Assembly (NCBI GenBank): GCA_963558185.1
Contig: CAUWFE010000030.1
Span: 1-17,957, forward strand
Source: UMGS1663 sp963558185
Lineage (GTDB): Bacteria; Bacillota; Clostridia; TANB77; CAG-508
Direction: 5' to 3'
Length of the DNA: 17,957 nucleotides
The notes below the pieces were generated by a model that searched no databases, was not told the DNA's origin, and saw only the letters and a program-made list of their open reading frames with translations. Shown here one piece after another: positions 7,401 through 15,374 of this stretch. How positions within the stretch are numbered: the stretch's first letter is position 1; every line of letters begins with the position of its first letter. Position numbers and translations under genes: made by a program.

Positions 7401-8153
7401 ATGTTTCGATTTGATAATAGAATTTTTTATATAATTATAGGAATATTAATCATATTCTCATTAGCATCATACTTACAAAATCCGGCAAGTTTGATGAATT
7501 TAATTTTAACAATTCCGGCAGTGTTAATAGCAATTACATTTCATGAATTTGCACATGCATTTGCAGCAGATAAATTAGGAGATGATACACCTAGACGACA
7601 AGGAAGATTAACATTAAACCCATTAGCACATTTAGATCCGATAGGTTCAATCTTACTATTATTTGCAGGATTTGGATGGGGAAAACCAGTAGAAATAGAT
7701 TCGAGAAATTTTACAAGAAAGATATCTCAATCTGCGGGGGATGCTATAGTTTCAATAGCAGGGCCTTTAATGAATATTATACTAGCATTTGTATTTACAT
7801 TAATTGATTGTATTATAATAAAATTTGCACCATATAATTTTTTAGTAAGTAATGTTGGCTTAGTAATTCGCTCATTAATATCAATTACAGCTGTAATAAA
7901 TGTAGGTTTAGGCATATTTAATTTAATACCATTACCTCCATTAGATGGTTCAAAAATACTAAGACACTTTTTACCATATAATGCAAAAGTATGGATGGAT
8001 AGAAATGGACATATATTCTATATAGTATTCATTGCAATATGGATAACAGGAATAGCAGGATGGATTATCTCTCCAATTATAAACGCAACATATAGTGGAA
8101 TCTTATGGCTATGCTCACATTTATTAGGAATAGGAGGAACATTCCTTTTATAG
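7401..8153 (+). CDS. Site-2 protease family (M50) membrane metallopeptidase
   Basis: A 250-residue polytopic membrane protein of the minimal S2P-like (YwhC-type) group. The zinc motif HEFAH (48-52) lies in the second hydrophobic segment, followed by NPLAHLDPIG (73-82). The second conserved site, NLIPLPPLDG (174-183, with D182 as likely zinc ligand), is in a later membrane segment. Hydrophobic stretches lie near 8-25, 33-56, 115-140, 155-178 and 203-228. There is no PDZ domain, unlike RseP/SpoIVFB-type relatives with extra domains. The family cleaves within membranes, but the substrate of this group is unknown. The ribosome binding site AAAGGA is upstream of ATG 7401. It ends 11 nt before tsaD and is likely the first gene of a three-gene transcript. 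Confidence 0.92.
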   Translation: MFRFDNRIFYIIIGILIIFSLASYLQNPASLMNLILTIPAVLIAITFHEFAHAFAADKLGDDTPRRQGRLTLNPLAHLDPIGSILLLFAGFGWGKPVEIDSRNFTRKISQSAGDAIVSIAGPLMNIILAFVFTLIDCIIIKFAPYNFLVSNVGLVIRSLISITAVINVGLGIFNLIPLPPLDGSKILRHFLPYNAKVWMDRNGHIFYIVFIAIWITGIAGWIISPIINATYSGILWLCSHLLGIGGTFLL

Positions 8154-8164
8154 GAAATATAGAA

Positions 8165-9181
8165 ATGAAAGATAAAGATATATATATATTAGGAATAGAA
8201 TCAAGTTGTGATGAAACTGCTGCTTCTGTTGTGAAAAATGGAAGAGAAGTATTATCTAATGTTATAAGTTCACAAATAGATATTCATGAAAAATTTGGAG
8301 GCGTTGTACCAGAAATTGCTTCAAGAAATCATGTAGAGGCAATTTCAAATGTTGTAAAAAAAGCTCTATGTGAAGCTAATATGAAACTAGAAGATATAGA
8401 TGCAATTGCATGTACATATGGACCAGGTTTAGTAGGTGCACTTTTGGTAGGTGTTTCATATGCAAAAGCATTAAGCTATGCAGCAAAAAAGCCACTTGTT
8501 GCAGTAAATCATATAGAAGGACATATTGCAGCAAACTATATATCACATAAAGAGTTAAAACCACCTTTCTTATGTGTAGTAATATCAGGAGGACATACAC
8601 ACTTAGTGCATGTAAAGGAATATAATAAATTTGCAATTTTAGGAAAAACAAGAGATGATGCTATAGGAGAGGCATTTGATAAAGTAGCAAGAGTAATTGG
8701 CTTAGGGTATCCAGGAGGACCTAAAATAGATAAACTTGCAAAACAAGGAAATAACAACATAAATTTACCAAAAACATATTTTGAAAATTTAGATTTTAGT
8801 TTTAGTGGAATAAAAACAGCAGTAATAAACTTATATAATAAAAATCCACAGGTAAATAAAGCAGATTTAGCAGTAAGTTTTGAAAATGCAGTTACACAAG
8901 TACTAGTAGATAATACAAAAAAAGCAGTAAAAGAATTAAATTTAAACACTGTAGCATTAGCAGGAGGAGTTTCAGCAAATTCATATATCAGAAGTAAATT
9001 TAAAGAGTTAAGTGAAGAGGAAAACTTAAAAGTATATTATCCAGAACCAGTTTTATGTACTGATAATGCTGCAATGATAGCAGCATCAGGATATTATGAA
9101 TATATAAAAGGAAAAAAAGCAACATTAACATTAAATGCTATTCCAAATTTAAAAATTGAATTTGAAAATGAAAAGAAATAA
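8165..9181 (+). CDS. tsaD: tRNA N6-threonylcarbamoyladenosine transferase
   Basis: TsaD, with TsaB and TsaE, transfers the threonylcarbamoyl group from threonylcarbamoyl-AMP to A37 of ANN-decoding tRNAs. The 338-residue protein carries the ASKHA-fold motifs: N-terminal ILGIESSCDETAAS, metal-binding HIEGH (116-120), SGGHTHLV (141-148), GGVSAN (267-272) and D300 in CTDNAAM. All metal ligands are present. ATG 8165 gives the normal family start. An in-frame ATG at 8105 would add 20 residues inside the upstream gene and does not fit the family. The ribosome binding site is weak (AGGAA at 8152-8156, overlapping the stop of the previous gene), suggesting coupling. TsaB, TsaE and RimI are not in the window. 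Confidence 0.97.
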   Translation: MKDKDIYILGIESSCDETAASVVKNGREVLSNVISSQIDIHEKFGGVVPEIASRNHVEAISNVVKKALCEANMKLEDIDAIACTYGPGLVGALLVGVSYAKALSYAAKKPLVAVNHIEGHIAANYISHKELKPPFLCVVISGGHTHLVHVKEYNKFAILGKTRDDAIGEAFDKVARVIGLGYPGGPKIDKLAKQGNNNINLPKTYFENLDFSFSGIKTAVINLYNKNPQVNKADLAVSFENAVTQVLVDNTKKAVKELNLNTVALAGGVSANSYIRSKFKELSEEENLKVYYPEPVLCTDNAAMIAASGYYEYIKGKKATLTLNAIPNLKIEFENEKK

Positions 9182-9200
9182 AAATGTAGAAAGGGAAAAT

Positions 9201-9914
9201 ATGTCAATCTATATTATAGGAGATTTGCATTTATCATTTGCAAAAGAAAAGCCAATGAATATTTTTGGAACTAACTGGAATGAACATGAAGAAAAAATAA
9301 AAAAAGATTGGATAGAAAAAGTACAAAACGGAGATACTGTTATATTAGCAGGGGACTTTTCATGGGCAATGCATTTAGAAGATACATATTTAGATTTTAA
9401 ATATCTACAAGGTTTACCAGGAAAGAAGGTTTTTATAAAAGGAAATCATGACTATTGGTGGACAACTATTACTAATATGAATAAATTTTTAAAAGAAAAC
9501 AATTTTTCTAATATCGAATTTTTATATAATAATAGTATAAAAATAGAAGATAAAATATTTGTAGGAACTCGTGGTTGGAACTTGCTAGAAGGACAAAATA
9601 ATGAAAAAATGATGAATAGAGAATTAGCAAGGTTAGAACTATCTATTCAAGATGCAATAAAAAAACAAGAAAATGAAGAAATAATAGCAATATTTCATTA
9701 TCCGCCAATCTCAAAAGTAATGATGAAAAACGAATATACATATGAATCTCAATTTTTAGATAAATTAAAAGAGTATAATATAAAAAGATGTTATTATGCA
9801 CATTTACATGGAAAATCACATATAGATGCAGTTGAAGGAAATATAGAAGGAATAGAATTTAAATTAATTAGTTCAGATTATTTAGAATTTCATTTAGAAA
9901 AAATTGACAAATAA
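9201..9914 (+). CDS. Calcineurin-like metallophosphoesterase
   Basis: A 237-residue cytoplasmic protein with the complete binuclear-metal phosphoesterase signature: GDLHLS (7-12), GDFSWAM (51-57), GNHDYWW (81-87), HYPP (166-169) and HLHGKSH (201-207). This subgroup, with DYWW and GTRGWNL (122-128), is common in Clostridia as a stand-alone phosphoesterase; its substrate is not known to me. ATG 9201 is chosen because AAAGGG lies just upstream; an in-frame ATG at 9156 would lie inside tsaD and add 15 unlikely residues. It is the last gene of the M50-tsaD unit; the promoter of rplU overlaps its 3' end and there is no separate terminator. Confidence 0.93.
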   Translation: MSIYIIGDLHLSFAKEKPMNIFGTNWNEHEEKIKKDWIEKVQNGDTVILAGDFSWAMHLEDTYLDFKYLQGLPGKKVFIKGNHDYWWTTITNMNKFLKENNFSNIEFLYNNSIKIEDKIFVGTRGWNLLEGQNNEKMMNRELARLELSIQDAIKKQENEEIIAIFHYPPISKVMMKNEYTYESQFLDKLKEYNIKRCYYAHLHGKSHIDAVEGNIEGIEFKLISSDYLEFHLEKIDK

Positions 9915-9932
9915 AAAAATATATGTTAAAAT
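9904..9932 (+). promoter_or_regulatory. Promoter of rplU-rpmA
   Basis: Perfect TTGACA (9904-9909), 17-nt spacer, TAAAAT (9927-9932) and an extended TG at 9924-9925. It is one of the strongest promoters in the window, as expected for ribosomal proteins, and its -35 lies inside the last codons of the preceding gene. Confidence 0.9.
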
Positions 9933-9937
9933 ATTTA

Positions 9938-10028
9938 CCTGTAAGCCGCCTAAGTCGGGTTGAAAAGTTAAATAATATTTAACTACCTAGTATTTTATGC
10001 TTAGCGAGTATACAAATAAGGGAGGTGT
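9938..10028 (+). ncRNA. Ribosomal protein L21 leader (cis-regulatory RNA), probable
   Basis: The region between the rplU promoter and the rplU start is richer in G and C than its surroundings and structured: CTGTAAGCCGCCTAAGTCGG at 9939-9958, an 8-bp hairpin (AGTTAAAT / ATTTAACT, 9966-9984), then CTACCTAG and CTTAGCGAG (10000-10008), whose CTTAG can pair with CTAAG in the first block. Low-GC Gram-positives carry an L21 leader at exactly this place, thought to mediate autoregulation by the ribosomal protein. The ACCT near the 5' end could pair with the ribosome binding site GGGAGGTG. The family assignment is from memory of its position and appearance, not from a model search. Confidence 0.68.
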
Positions 10029-10033
10029 ACTAT

Positions 10034-10399
10034 ATGTACGCAATAATTGAAAGCTGTGGAAAACAATACAAAGTATCAGAAGGAGATGTAGTATTCTTTG
10101 AAAAATTAGATGTAGAAGAAGGAAAAAAAGTTACTTTTAGTAATGTTGTATTATTCTCTAATGATGAAAAAGTAGAAGTTGGAGCTCCTTACGTAAAAGG
10201 TGTTAAAGTAGAAGGTAAAGTAGTTTCTCACGGAAAAGGAAAGAAAATTATAGTTTACAAATACAAAGCAAAGAAAAACTATAGAAGAACTCAAGGTCAT
10301 AGACAACCATATACAAAAGTAGAAATTACTAAAGTTGCTCAAGCTACAAGAAAAGCTGCAGAACCAAAAGCAGAAAAAACAGAAAAAGTTGAAGCGTAG
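10034..10399 (+). CDS. rplU: 50S ribosomal protein L21
   Basis: L21 binds 23S rRNA in the large subunit. The N-terminus MYAIIESCGKQYKVSEGDVV and the segment KAKKNYRRTQGHRQPYTKVEI are diagnostic. The protein has 121 residues against about 103 usually: the extra part is a charged C-terminal tail rich in A, K and E (about 104-121). ATG 10034 is preferred over GTG 10025, because the ribosome binding site GGGAGGTG (10020-10027) overlaps the GTG. A probable L21 leader precedes it and rpmA follows after 46 nt. The prp/ysxB protease gene that normally lies between rplU and rpmA in Firmicutes is absent. Confidence 0.97.
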   Translation: MYAIIESCGKQYKVSEGDVVFFEKLDVEEGKKVTFSNVVLFSNDEKVEVGAPYVKGVKVEGKVVSHGKGKKIIVYKYKAKKNYRRTQGHRQPYTKVEITKVAQATRKAAEPKAEKTEKVEA

Positions 10400-10445
10400 T
10401 TTGAAAAAAGCAGAATAACCAAAACTAGAAAGGAGTGAAATAAAC

Positions 10446-10721
10446 ATGGCTCATAAAAAAGGTCAGAGTAGTACTAAAAACGGTAGAGACAGTGAGTCTA
10501 AACGTTTAGGTCTTAAAAGAGCAGATGGACAATTTGTTTTAGCAGGAAATATCCTAGTAAGACAAAGAGGAACAAAATTCCATCCAGGTAAAAATGTAGG
10601 AATTGGTAGTGATGATACATTATTTGCATTAATAGATGGAACAGTTAAATTTGAAAGACTTGGAAGAGATAAAAAACAAGTTAGTGTTTATGCAGTAGAA
10701 ACTGAGGAAACAACAAAATAG
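10446..10721 (+). CDS. rpmA: 50S ribosomal protein L27, no cleavable N-terminal extension
   Basis: L27 lies near the peptidyl transferase centre, and its N-terminal tail reaches the tRNA ends. The sequence starts MAHKKGQSSTKNGRDS and continues with the conserved RLGLKRADGQFV and RQRGTKFHPGKNVG; 91 residues. Most Firmicutes make L27 with an extension of about nine residues ending LQFFA that the protease Prp removes. Here it is absent: the frame upstream has a TAA stop at 10416-10418 and no start codon before ATG 10446. The ribosome binding site AAAGGAGTG is at 10429-10437. The tail A-V-E-T-E-E-T-T-K is short and charged. Two terminator-like hairpins follow. Confidence 0.97.
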   Translation: MAHKKGQSSTKNGRDSESKRLGLKRADGQFVLAGNILVRQRGTKFHPGKNVGIGSDDTLFALIDGTVKFERLGRDKKQVSVYAVETEETTK

Positions 10722-10737
10722 ATAGTAAAATTAAAAG

Positions 10738-10766
10738 TAGATAGTTTTTAGCTATCTATTTTTTTT
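10738..10766 (+). terminator. Terminator after rpmA
   Basis: Stem TAGATAG / CTATCTA (7 bp), loop TTTTTAG, followed by eight T residues (10759-10766). It is 17 nt downstream of the rpmA stop and closes the ribosomal protein operon. Confidence 0.88.
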
Positions 10767-10792
10767 GCTAAGAGATAAATAATTATTGTGTG

Positions 10793-10845
10793 CCTAAAAT
10801 TTTCAACAAATACAAATATTAAGAAAATTTTAGGTATATTTTTTT
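10793..10845 (+). terminator. Second terminator-like hairpin between rpmA and fabH
   Basis: A perfect 12-bp stem CCTAAAATTTTC / GAAAATTTTAGG with an 18-nt A-rich loop, then TATATTTTTTT. It may be a back-up terminator for rplU-rpmA or an attenuator in a fabH leader. The next 140 nt to fabH are A-rich with no clear -35/-10 pair and no FapR- or FabT-type operator that I could recognise. Confidence 0.65.
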
Positions 10846-10987
10846 GAAAACAAACTAGAAGTCGACCAGTCAGGTTAATAGTAAATAATAAAAAAATATT
10901 ATATAAAATAAAAGAATAGAAAAAAGTTAAAAGATATAACTAATTTTTCAAACAGATTTGTAATTTAGATAAGAAATGAGGTTAAAT

Positions 10988-11968
10988 GTGGAAAATATAA
11001 AAATAATTTCTACAGGTTCATATTTGCCAAAACAAAAAATAAATAATGAATTTTTGGCAAATAAATTAGGAATAACAGAAGAATTTATAGTAAAAAGAAC
11101 GGGAATACAAAATAGATATTATACTGATAAAGAAACAATAATTGATTTAGCAGTAAATGCAGCACAAGATGCTATGCAAAACTTACTACAAAATACTAAT
11201 CAAATATCTAAAAATGAATCAAAAGATATATTAAAAGATGTAACAATTGATATGATTATAGTAGCAACTACAAGTAGCAAAGAATTAATGCCAGGAATTT
11301 CATTTAGAGTAAAAAATAAATTAAAGCAATATACGAATGAAAAATGTATATGTCAAGATATATTAGCAGGTTGTAGTGGCTATATCAATGCTTTTGATAT
11401 AGCAAGAAATACTATTATAACATCAAAAGGAAAAATAAATACAGCACTGATAATAGGAGTAGAATTACTGTCAAAATTATTAAAAAAAGATGACATAGGC
11501 ACTTCAATTATATTAGCCGATGGAGCAGGAGCAACTATTATTACAAAAACAGAAGAAGAAAAAGAATATAGAAGTAATTTTACAGTACATTCAGAAGAAT
11601 GCGACATATTAACTTGTAAAGCCAATTCAAAAATTTATATGGACGGAAAGGCAGTATATAAATATGCTGTTACAAAAACTGTAGAAAATGTTAAAGAATT
11701 GGTTACAAATGAGCAAATGCAGAATATAAATTTTTTTATTCCACATCAATCTAATTTGAAAATTATACAATCTATAGCTAGTAAATTAAATTTACCAAAA
11801 GAAAAAGTATTTGTTAATATAGAAACAAAAGGAAATACTTTTTGTGCAAGTATACCAATAGCATTAGATGATTTATTAAAAAATAAACAAATCCATAATA
11901 ATGATAAAATAATTTTACTAGGGTATGGAGGTGGAATGAATACAGGAAGCATTTATATAGAAATATAA
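10988..11968 (+). CDS. fabH: 3-oxoacyl-ACP synthase III (KAS III)
   Basis: FabH condenses an acyl-CoA primer with malonyl-ACP to start fatty acid synthesis. The protein (326 residues from GTG) has the thiolase-fold catalytic triad: C129 in LAGCSG, H253 in FIPHQSN and N283 in KGNTFCASIP. The segment around N283 departs from the usual GNTSAAS. The start is uncertain: ATG 10976 adds M-R-L-N but lacks a ribosome binding site, while GTG 10988 has GAGG six nt upstream and gives the family-like start ENIKIISTGSYLPK. It heads the cluster fabH-fabD-fabG-fabF-accB-fabZ, with fabD 11 nt downstream. No acpP or fabK follows it, unlike many clostridial clusters. Confidence 0.93.
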   Translation: MENIKIISTGSYLPKQKINNEFLANKLGITEEFIVKRTGIQNRYYTDKETIIDLAVNAAQDAMQNLLQNTNQISKNESKDILKDVTIDMIIVATTSSKELMPGISFRVKNKLKQYTNEKCICQDILAGCSGYINAFDIARNTIITSKGKINTALIIGVELLSKLLKKDDIGTSIILADGAGATIITKTEEEKEYRSNFTVHSEECDILTCKANSKIYMDGKAVYKYAVTKTVENVKELVTNEQMQNINFFIPHQSNLKIIQSIASKLNLPKEKVFVNIETKGNTFCASIPIALDDLLKNKQIHNNDKIILLGYGGGMNTGSIYIEI

Positions 11969-11979
11969 AGGAGGAACTT

Positions 11980-12909
11980 ATGAAAACAGCATTTTTATTT
12001 CCAGGGCAAGGAAGCCAAAAATTAGGAATGGCTAAAGACTTATATGAACAATATGAAGAAGTAAGAAAAATATATGAAAAAGTAAAAGATATAACTAATA
12101 TAGATATAGCAAAAATTACTTTTGAAGACGAAGAAAAATTAAATAAGACGGAATATACACAATTAGCAATTGCTACTATGAGTTTAGCAATTTTAGAAGT
12201 ATTAAAAAATAATAATATAGAATCAAATATGCTAGCAGGTCTAAGTTTAGGGGAATATACAGCCTTGATATATGCAAAATATATTTCACTAGAAGATGGC
12301 ATAAAACTACTAAAACAAAGAGGATACTTAATGGGAAATATGCTACCTAAAGAAGATTATTTAATGGCAGCAGTTATAGGAGTAAAATTCAATAAAGTAG
12401 AAAACATATGTGATGAATTAGAAAAAAAAGGATTATTTGTAAAACCAGCAAATTATAATTACAGTGATCAAATTGTTATTTCAGGTAACAAACAAGCTGT
12501 AGAAGAGGCGATAGAAATATTAAAACTAGAAGGTGCAAAAGGAATAATACCTTTAAATACTAGTGGGCCATTTCATACAAAAAAATTAGAAGAGGCAAGT
12601 GAAATATATAGGCTCGAACTTGAAAAATATACATTAAAAAAAGGAAACAAAACAGTAATAAAAAATATAGATGGTACACCATATAAAGAACAAGATAATA
12701 TAAAAGAAATATTGCAAAAGCATATTATAAATCCAGTAAGATTCGATAAAACAATAGAATATATGTTAAATGAAGGCGTAGATACATTTATAGAAATAGG
12801 TCCAGGAAAAACCTTAACTGGATTTGTAAAAAAAGAAAATAAAATGGCAAGAACTATAAATATTACCAATGTACAAAGTTTGCAAGAATTTATAGAAGAA
12901 TTTTCTTAA
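11980..12909 (+). CDS. fabD: Malonyl-CoA:ACP transacylase
   Basis: FabD transfers malonyl from CoA to acyl carrier protein. The 309-residue protein has GQGSQ (9-13), the nucleophile S89 in GLSLGEY, R114 in KQRGYLM and the catalytic H199 in SGPFHT, followed by EIGPGKTL near the C-terminus. The residue before the nucleophile is Leu instead of the His seen in E. coli (GHSLG); I believe this variant occurs in other clostridial FabD proteins. Ribosome binding site AAAGGAGG overlaps the end of fabH. fabG follows after 18 nt. Confidence 0.95.
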   Translation: MKTAFLFPGQGSQKLGMAKDLYEQYEEVRKIYEKVKDITNIDIAKITFEDEEKLNKTEYTQLAIATMSLAILEVLKNNNIESNMLAGLSLGEYTALIYAKYISLEDGIKLLKQRGYLMGNMLPKEDYLMAAVIGVKFNKVENICDELEKKGLFVKPANYNYSDQIVISGNKQAVEEAIEILKLEGAKGIIPLNTSGPFHTKKLEEASEIYRLELEKYTLKKGNKTVIKNIDGTPYKEQDNIKEILQKHIINPVRFDKTIEYMLNEGVDTFIEIGPGKTLTGFVKKENKMARTINITNVQSLQEFIEEFS

Positions 12910-12927
12910 AAATAAGGAGGAAGAAAA

Positions 12928-13677
12928 ATGGAAGAAGAAAGAAAAAGTGTACTAATTACAGGTGGATCAAGAGGAATAGGAAAACAAATAGCATTAAGAT
13001 TTGCAAAAGAAGGATATAATATAGCAATAAACTATGTATCAGATAACACTAATATACAAGAACTAGAGCAAGAATTAAAAATACAAAATTCAAATATTCA
13101 AGTGTTATTAAAAAAAGTTGATGTATCAAATTATGAACAAGTAGAAAAATATGTAGCTGAGATAATAAAAGAATTTGGTAAAATAGATGTATTAGTTAAT
13201 AATGCTGGAATTACAAAAGATAATCTATTAATAAAAATGAGTAAAGAAGATTTCGATAAAGTAATAGATATTAATTTAAAAGGAATATTTAATGTAACAA
13301 AAACAGTAGTACCATATATGATGAAAAAGAAAAAAGGAAGTATTATAAATGTATCTTCAGTAGTAGGTGTATCTGGAAATGCAGGACAATGTAATTATGC
13401 AGCTTCAAAAGCAGGAATAATAGGCTTTACAAAAAGTATTGCAAAAGAATTAGCTTCTAGAAATATAAGATTAAATGCAATTGCACCAGGCTTTATAAAA
13501 ACAGATATGACAGAAAAATTATCAGATACAGTAAAAGAAAATATCAATTCAAAAATTCCATTGAAAAGAATGGGAGAAGCTAAAGAAGTTGCGAATGTAG
13601 TATATTTCCTAGGTTCAGAAGAAAGCTCATATATTACAGGTCAGGTTATAAACATTGACGGTGGAATGATAATGTAA
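12928..13677 (+). CDS. fabG: 3-oxoacyl-ACP reductase
   Basis: FabG reduces 3-oxoacyl-ACP with NADPH. It is a classical short-chain dehydrogenase of 249 residues: nucleotide-binding TGGSRGIG (11-18), NNAG (91-94), catalytic S144, Y157 and K161 (NYAASK), then the IAPGFIKTDMT segment and the C-terminal GQVINIDGGMIM typical of FabG. A ribosome binding site AAGGAGG precedes ATG 12928. The context between fabD and fabF makes the fatty acid role secure. The only uncommon point is the Cys in GQCNYAAS, a position usually occupied by a small residue. Confidence 0.96.
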   Translation: MEEERKSVLITGGSRGIGKQIALRFAKEGYNIAINYVSDNTNIQELEQELKIQNSNIQVLLKKVDVSNYEQVEKYVAEIIKEFGKIDVLVNNAGITKDNLLIKMSKEDFDKVIDINLKGIFNVTKTVVPYMMKKKKGSIINVSSVVGVSGNAGQCNYAASKAGIIGFTKSIAKELASRNIRLNAIAPGFIKTDMTEKLSDTVKENINSKIPLKRMGEAKEVANVVYFLGSEESSYITGQVINIDGGMIM

Positions 13678-13699
13678 ATAAAAAGGAAGGAATGAAAAA

Positions 13700-14938
13700 A
13701 TGGAAAGAAGAGTAGTAATTACGGGGTTAGGAGCTATTACACCTATAGGAAATACAGTAGAAGAATTTTGGAAAGGAATAAAAGAAGGAAAATGTGGAAT
13801 TGATAAAATTACACATTTTGATACTAGTGATTATAAAGTAAAAATAGCAGCAGAACTAAAAGGATATAATGCAGAGGAATATTTTGATAAAAAACAAGCA
13901 AAAAGATTAGATTTATTTTCTCAATATGCAATAATTGCCTCAAGAGAAGCTATGAAACAATCAGGAATTACACAAGAAAATACAAATATGGAAAGAGTAG
14001 GAACAATTATCAGTTCAGGAATTGGTGGACTTGGAACGATAGAAAAAGAAAATAGAACATTATTGGAAAAAGGCCCAGATAGACTATCTCCTATGTATAT
14101 ACCAATGTCAATATCGAATATGGCAGCTGGAAATGTAGCAATTGATTTAGGAATTAAAGGAGAATCTATTTCAGTAGTTACAGCATGTGCAGGAGCAACA
14201 CATTCAATAGGAGAAGCTTTTAGAATGATAAGACATGGATACCAAGATGTAGTATTAGCAGGAGGAACAGAAGCACCTATTACTCCAACTGGAATAGCAG
14301 GCTTTACAAATATTAAAGCATTAACGCAAGAAACAAATATAGAAAGGGCAAGTATTCCATTTGACAAGGAAAGAAGTGGGTTTGTAATGGGAGAAGGCGC
14401 AGGAATCATAGTTTTAGAAGAGCTAGAACATGCAATAACAAGAGGTGCGAATATTATTGCAGAAATAGTTGGATATGGAGCTACATCAGATGCATATCAT
14501 ATAACCTCGCCATCACCTGATGGAGAAGGAGGAGCAAGAGCTATGAAAATAGCAATTGAAGATGCAAAAATAAAGCCAGAAGAAATAACATATATTAATG
14601 CACATGGAACTTCTACACATTTAAATGACTCAGGAGAAACAAAAGCTGTAAAAAAAGCATTAGGAGAAGCAAGTAAAAAAGTTATGATGAGCTCTACAAA
14701 AGGAAACACAGGTCACTTATTAGGTGCGGCAGGAGGAGTAGAAGCTATAGTGTGTGCAAAAGCAATACAAGATAACTTTGTACCAGCAACAATAAATTAT
14801 AAAGTTCCAGACGAAGAATGTGATTTAGACATAGTACCTAATAAAGGTAGAAATGTACAAATAAAATATGCAATGTCTAATTCATTAGGCTTTGGAGGAC
14901 ATAATAGTTCTATAATACTAAAAAAATATGAAGGATAG
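13700..14938 (+). CDS. fabF: 3-oxoacyl-ACP synthase II (KAS II)
   Basis: FabF carries out the elongating condensations of acyl-ACP with malonyl-ACP. At 412 residues it has normal length and the Cys-His-His set: C163 in TACAGATHS, H302 in NAHGTST and H339 in NTGHLLGAAGG. The N-terminus RRVVITGLGAITPIGN and the NSLGFGGHNSSI end are typical. The ribosome binding site AAGGAAGG (13683-13690) precedes ATG 13700. Its 3' end comes close to accB, with an overlap of 11 nt if accB started at ATG 14928. This is the only KAS I/II gene in the window. Confidence 0.97.
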   Translation: MERRVVITGLGAITPIGNTVEEFWKGIKEGKCGIDKITHFDTSDYKVKIAAELKGYNAEEYFDKKQAKRLDLFSQYAIIASREAMKQSGITQENTNMERVGTIISSGIGGLGTIEKENRTLLEKGPDRLSPMYIPMSISNMAAGNVAIDLGIKGESISVVTACAGATHSIGEAFRMIRHGYQDVVLAGGTEAPITPTGIAGFTNIKALTQETNIERASIPFDKERSGFVMGEGAGIIVLEELEHAITRGANIIAEIVGYGATSDAYHITSPSPDGEGGARAMKIAIEDAKIKPEEITYINAHGTSTHLNDSGETKAVKKALGEASKKVMMSSTKGNTGHLLGAAGGVEAIVCAKAIQDNFVPATINYKVPDEECDLDIVPNKGRNVQIKYAMSNSLGFGGHNSSIILKKYEG

Positions 14939-14948
14939 TGATAGAAAA

Positions 14949-15362
14949 ATGAATTATGACGATATTAAAAAATTAATAGAAGATATGGGAACTTCTAAAA
15001 TAGAAGAATTAGAGATCGAATTTCCAGAAGGAATGAAAATCAAAATGAAAAAAGATAAAGAAAAAACAACAGAGATTTTTAAAGAAAAAGAAATAATAAA
15101 TAATACTCAAATTAAAAAAGAAGAAAATTGTAAAATAATAAAATCTCCTATGGTAGGAACATTTTATGCTAGTAATTCCCCAAAAGAAGCCCCTTTTATA
15201 AAAGTAGGAGATAAAGTAAAAAAAGGTCAAACACTTTGTATAGTGGAAGCAATGAAACTTATGAATGAAGTCGAGTCTGAATATGATGGAGAAATTGTAG
15301 AAATATGTGTAAAAAACGAAGATATGGTAGAATACGATACTCCATTGTTCAAAATAAAATAG
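14949..15362 (+). CDS. accB: Biotin carboxyl carrier protein of acetyl-CoA carboxylase
   Basis: AccB carries the biotin that shuttles CO2 between biotin carboxylase and carboxyltransferase. From ATG 14949 it has 137 residues: an N-terminal helical part (MNYDDIKKLIEDMG), a charged Lys/Glu linker (about 30-60) and the biotinyl domain from about 62, with EAMKLMNEV and the biotin-accepting K103. An upstream in-frame ATG (14928) lies inside fabF, has no ribosome binding site and adds seven residues; ATG 14949 gives the usual family N-terminus and has AAGGA at 14931, though 13 nt away. The stop codon overlaps the ribosome binding site of fabZ. Confidence 0.94.
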   Translation: MNYDDIKKLIEDMGTSKIEELEIEFPEGMKIKMKKDKEKTTEIFKEKEIINNTQIKKEENCKIIKSPMVGTFYASNSPKEAPFIKVGDKVKKGQTLCIVEAMKLMNEVESEYDGEIVEICVKNEDMVEYDTPLFKIK

Positions 15363-15374
15363 GAGGTTAACTAT

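Noticed and set aside
8536..8949. Minus-strand open frame opposite tsaD
   Set aside because: Shadow of a strongly conserved gene; no independent support.
10846..10987. FapR or FabT operator upstream of fabH
   Set aside because: I looked for TTAGTACC-type and TTTGA-n-TCAAA-type dyads and found none; CAAACAGATTTG is not a true inverted repeat.
11814..12302. Minus-strand open frame across the fabH-fabD junction
   Set aside because: It is a reverse-strand shadow of two clear genes, hydrophobic only because their coding strand is A-rich; no start signals.
13921..14409. Long minus-strand open frame of 162 codons opposite fabF
   Set aside because: It is antisense to a fully conserved fabF, has Ile/Pro/Ser-rich composition typical of the reverse of an A-rich gene, and has no ribosome binding site or promoter.
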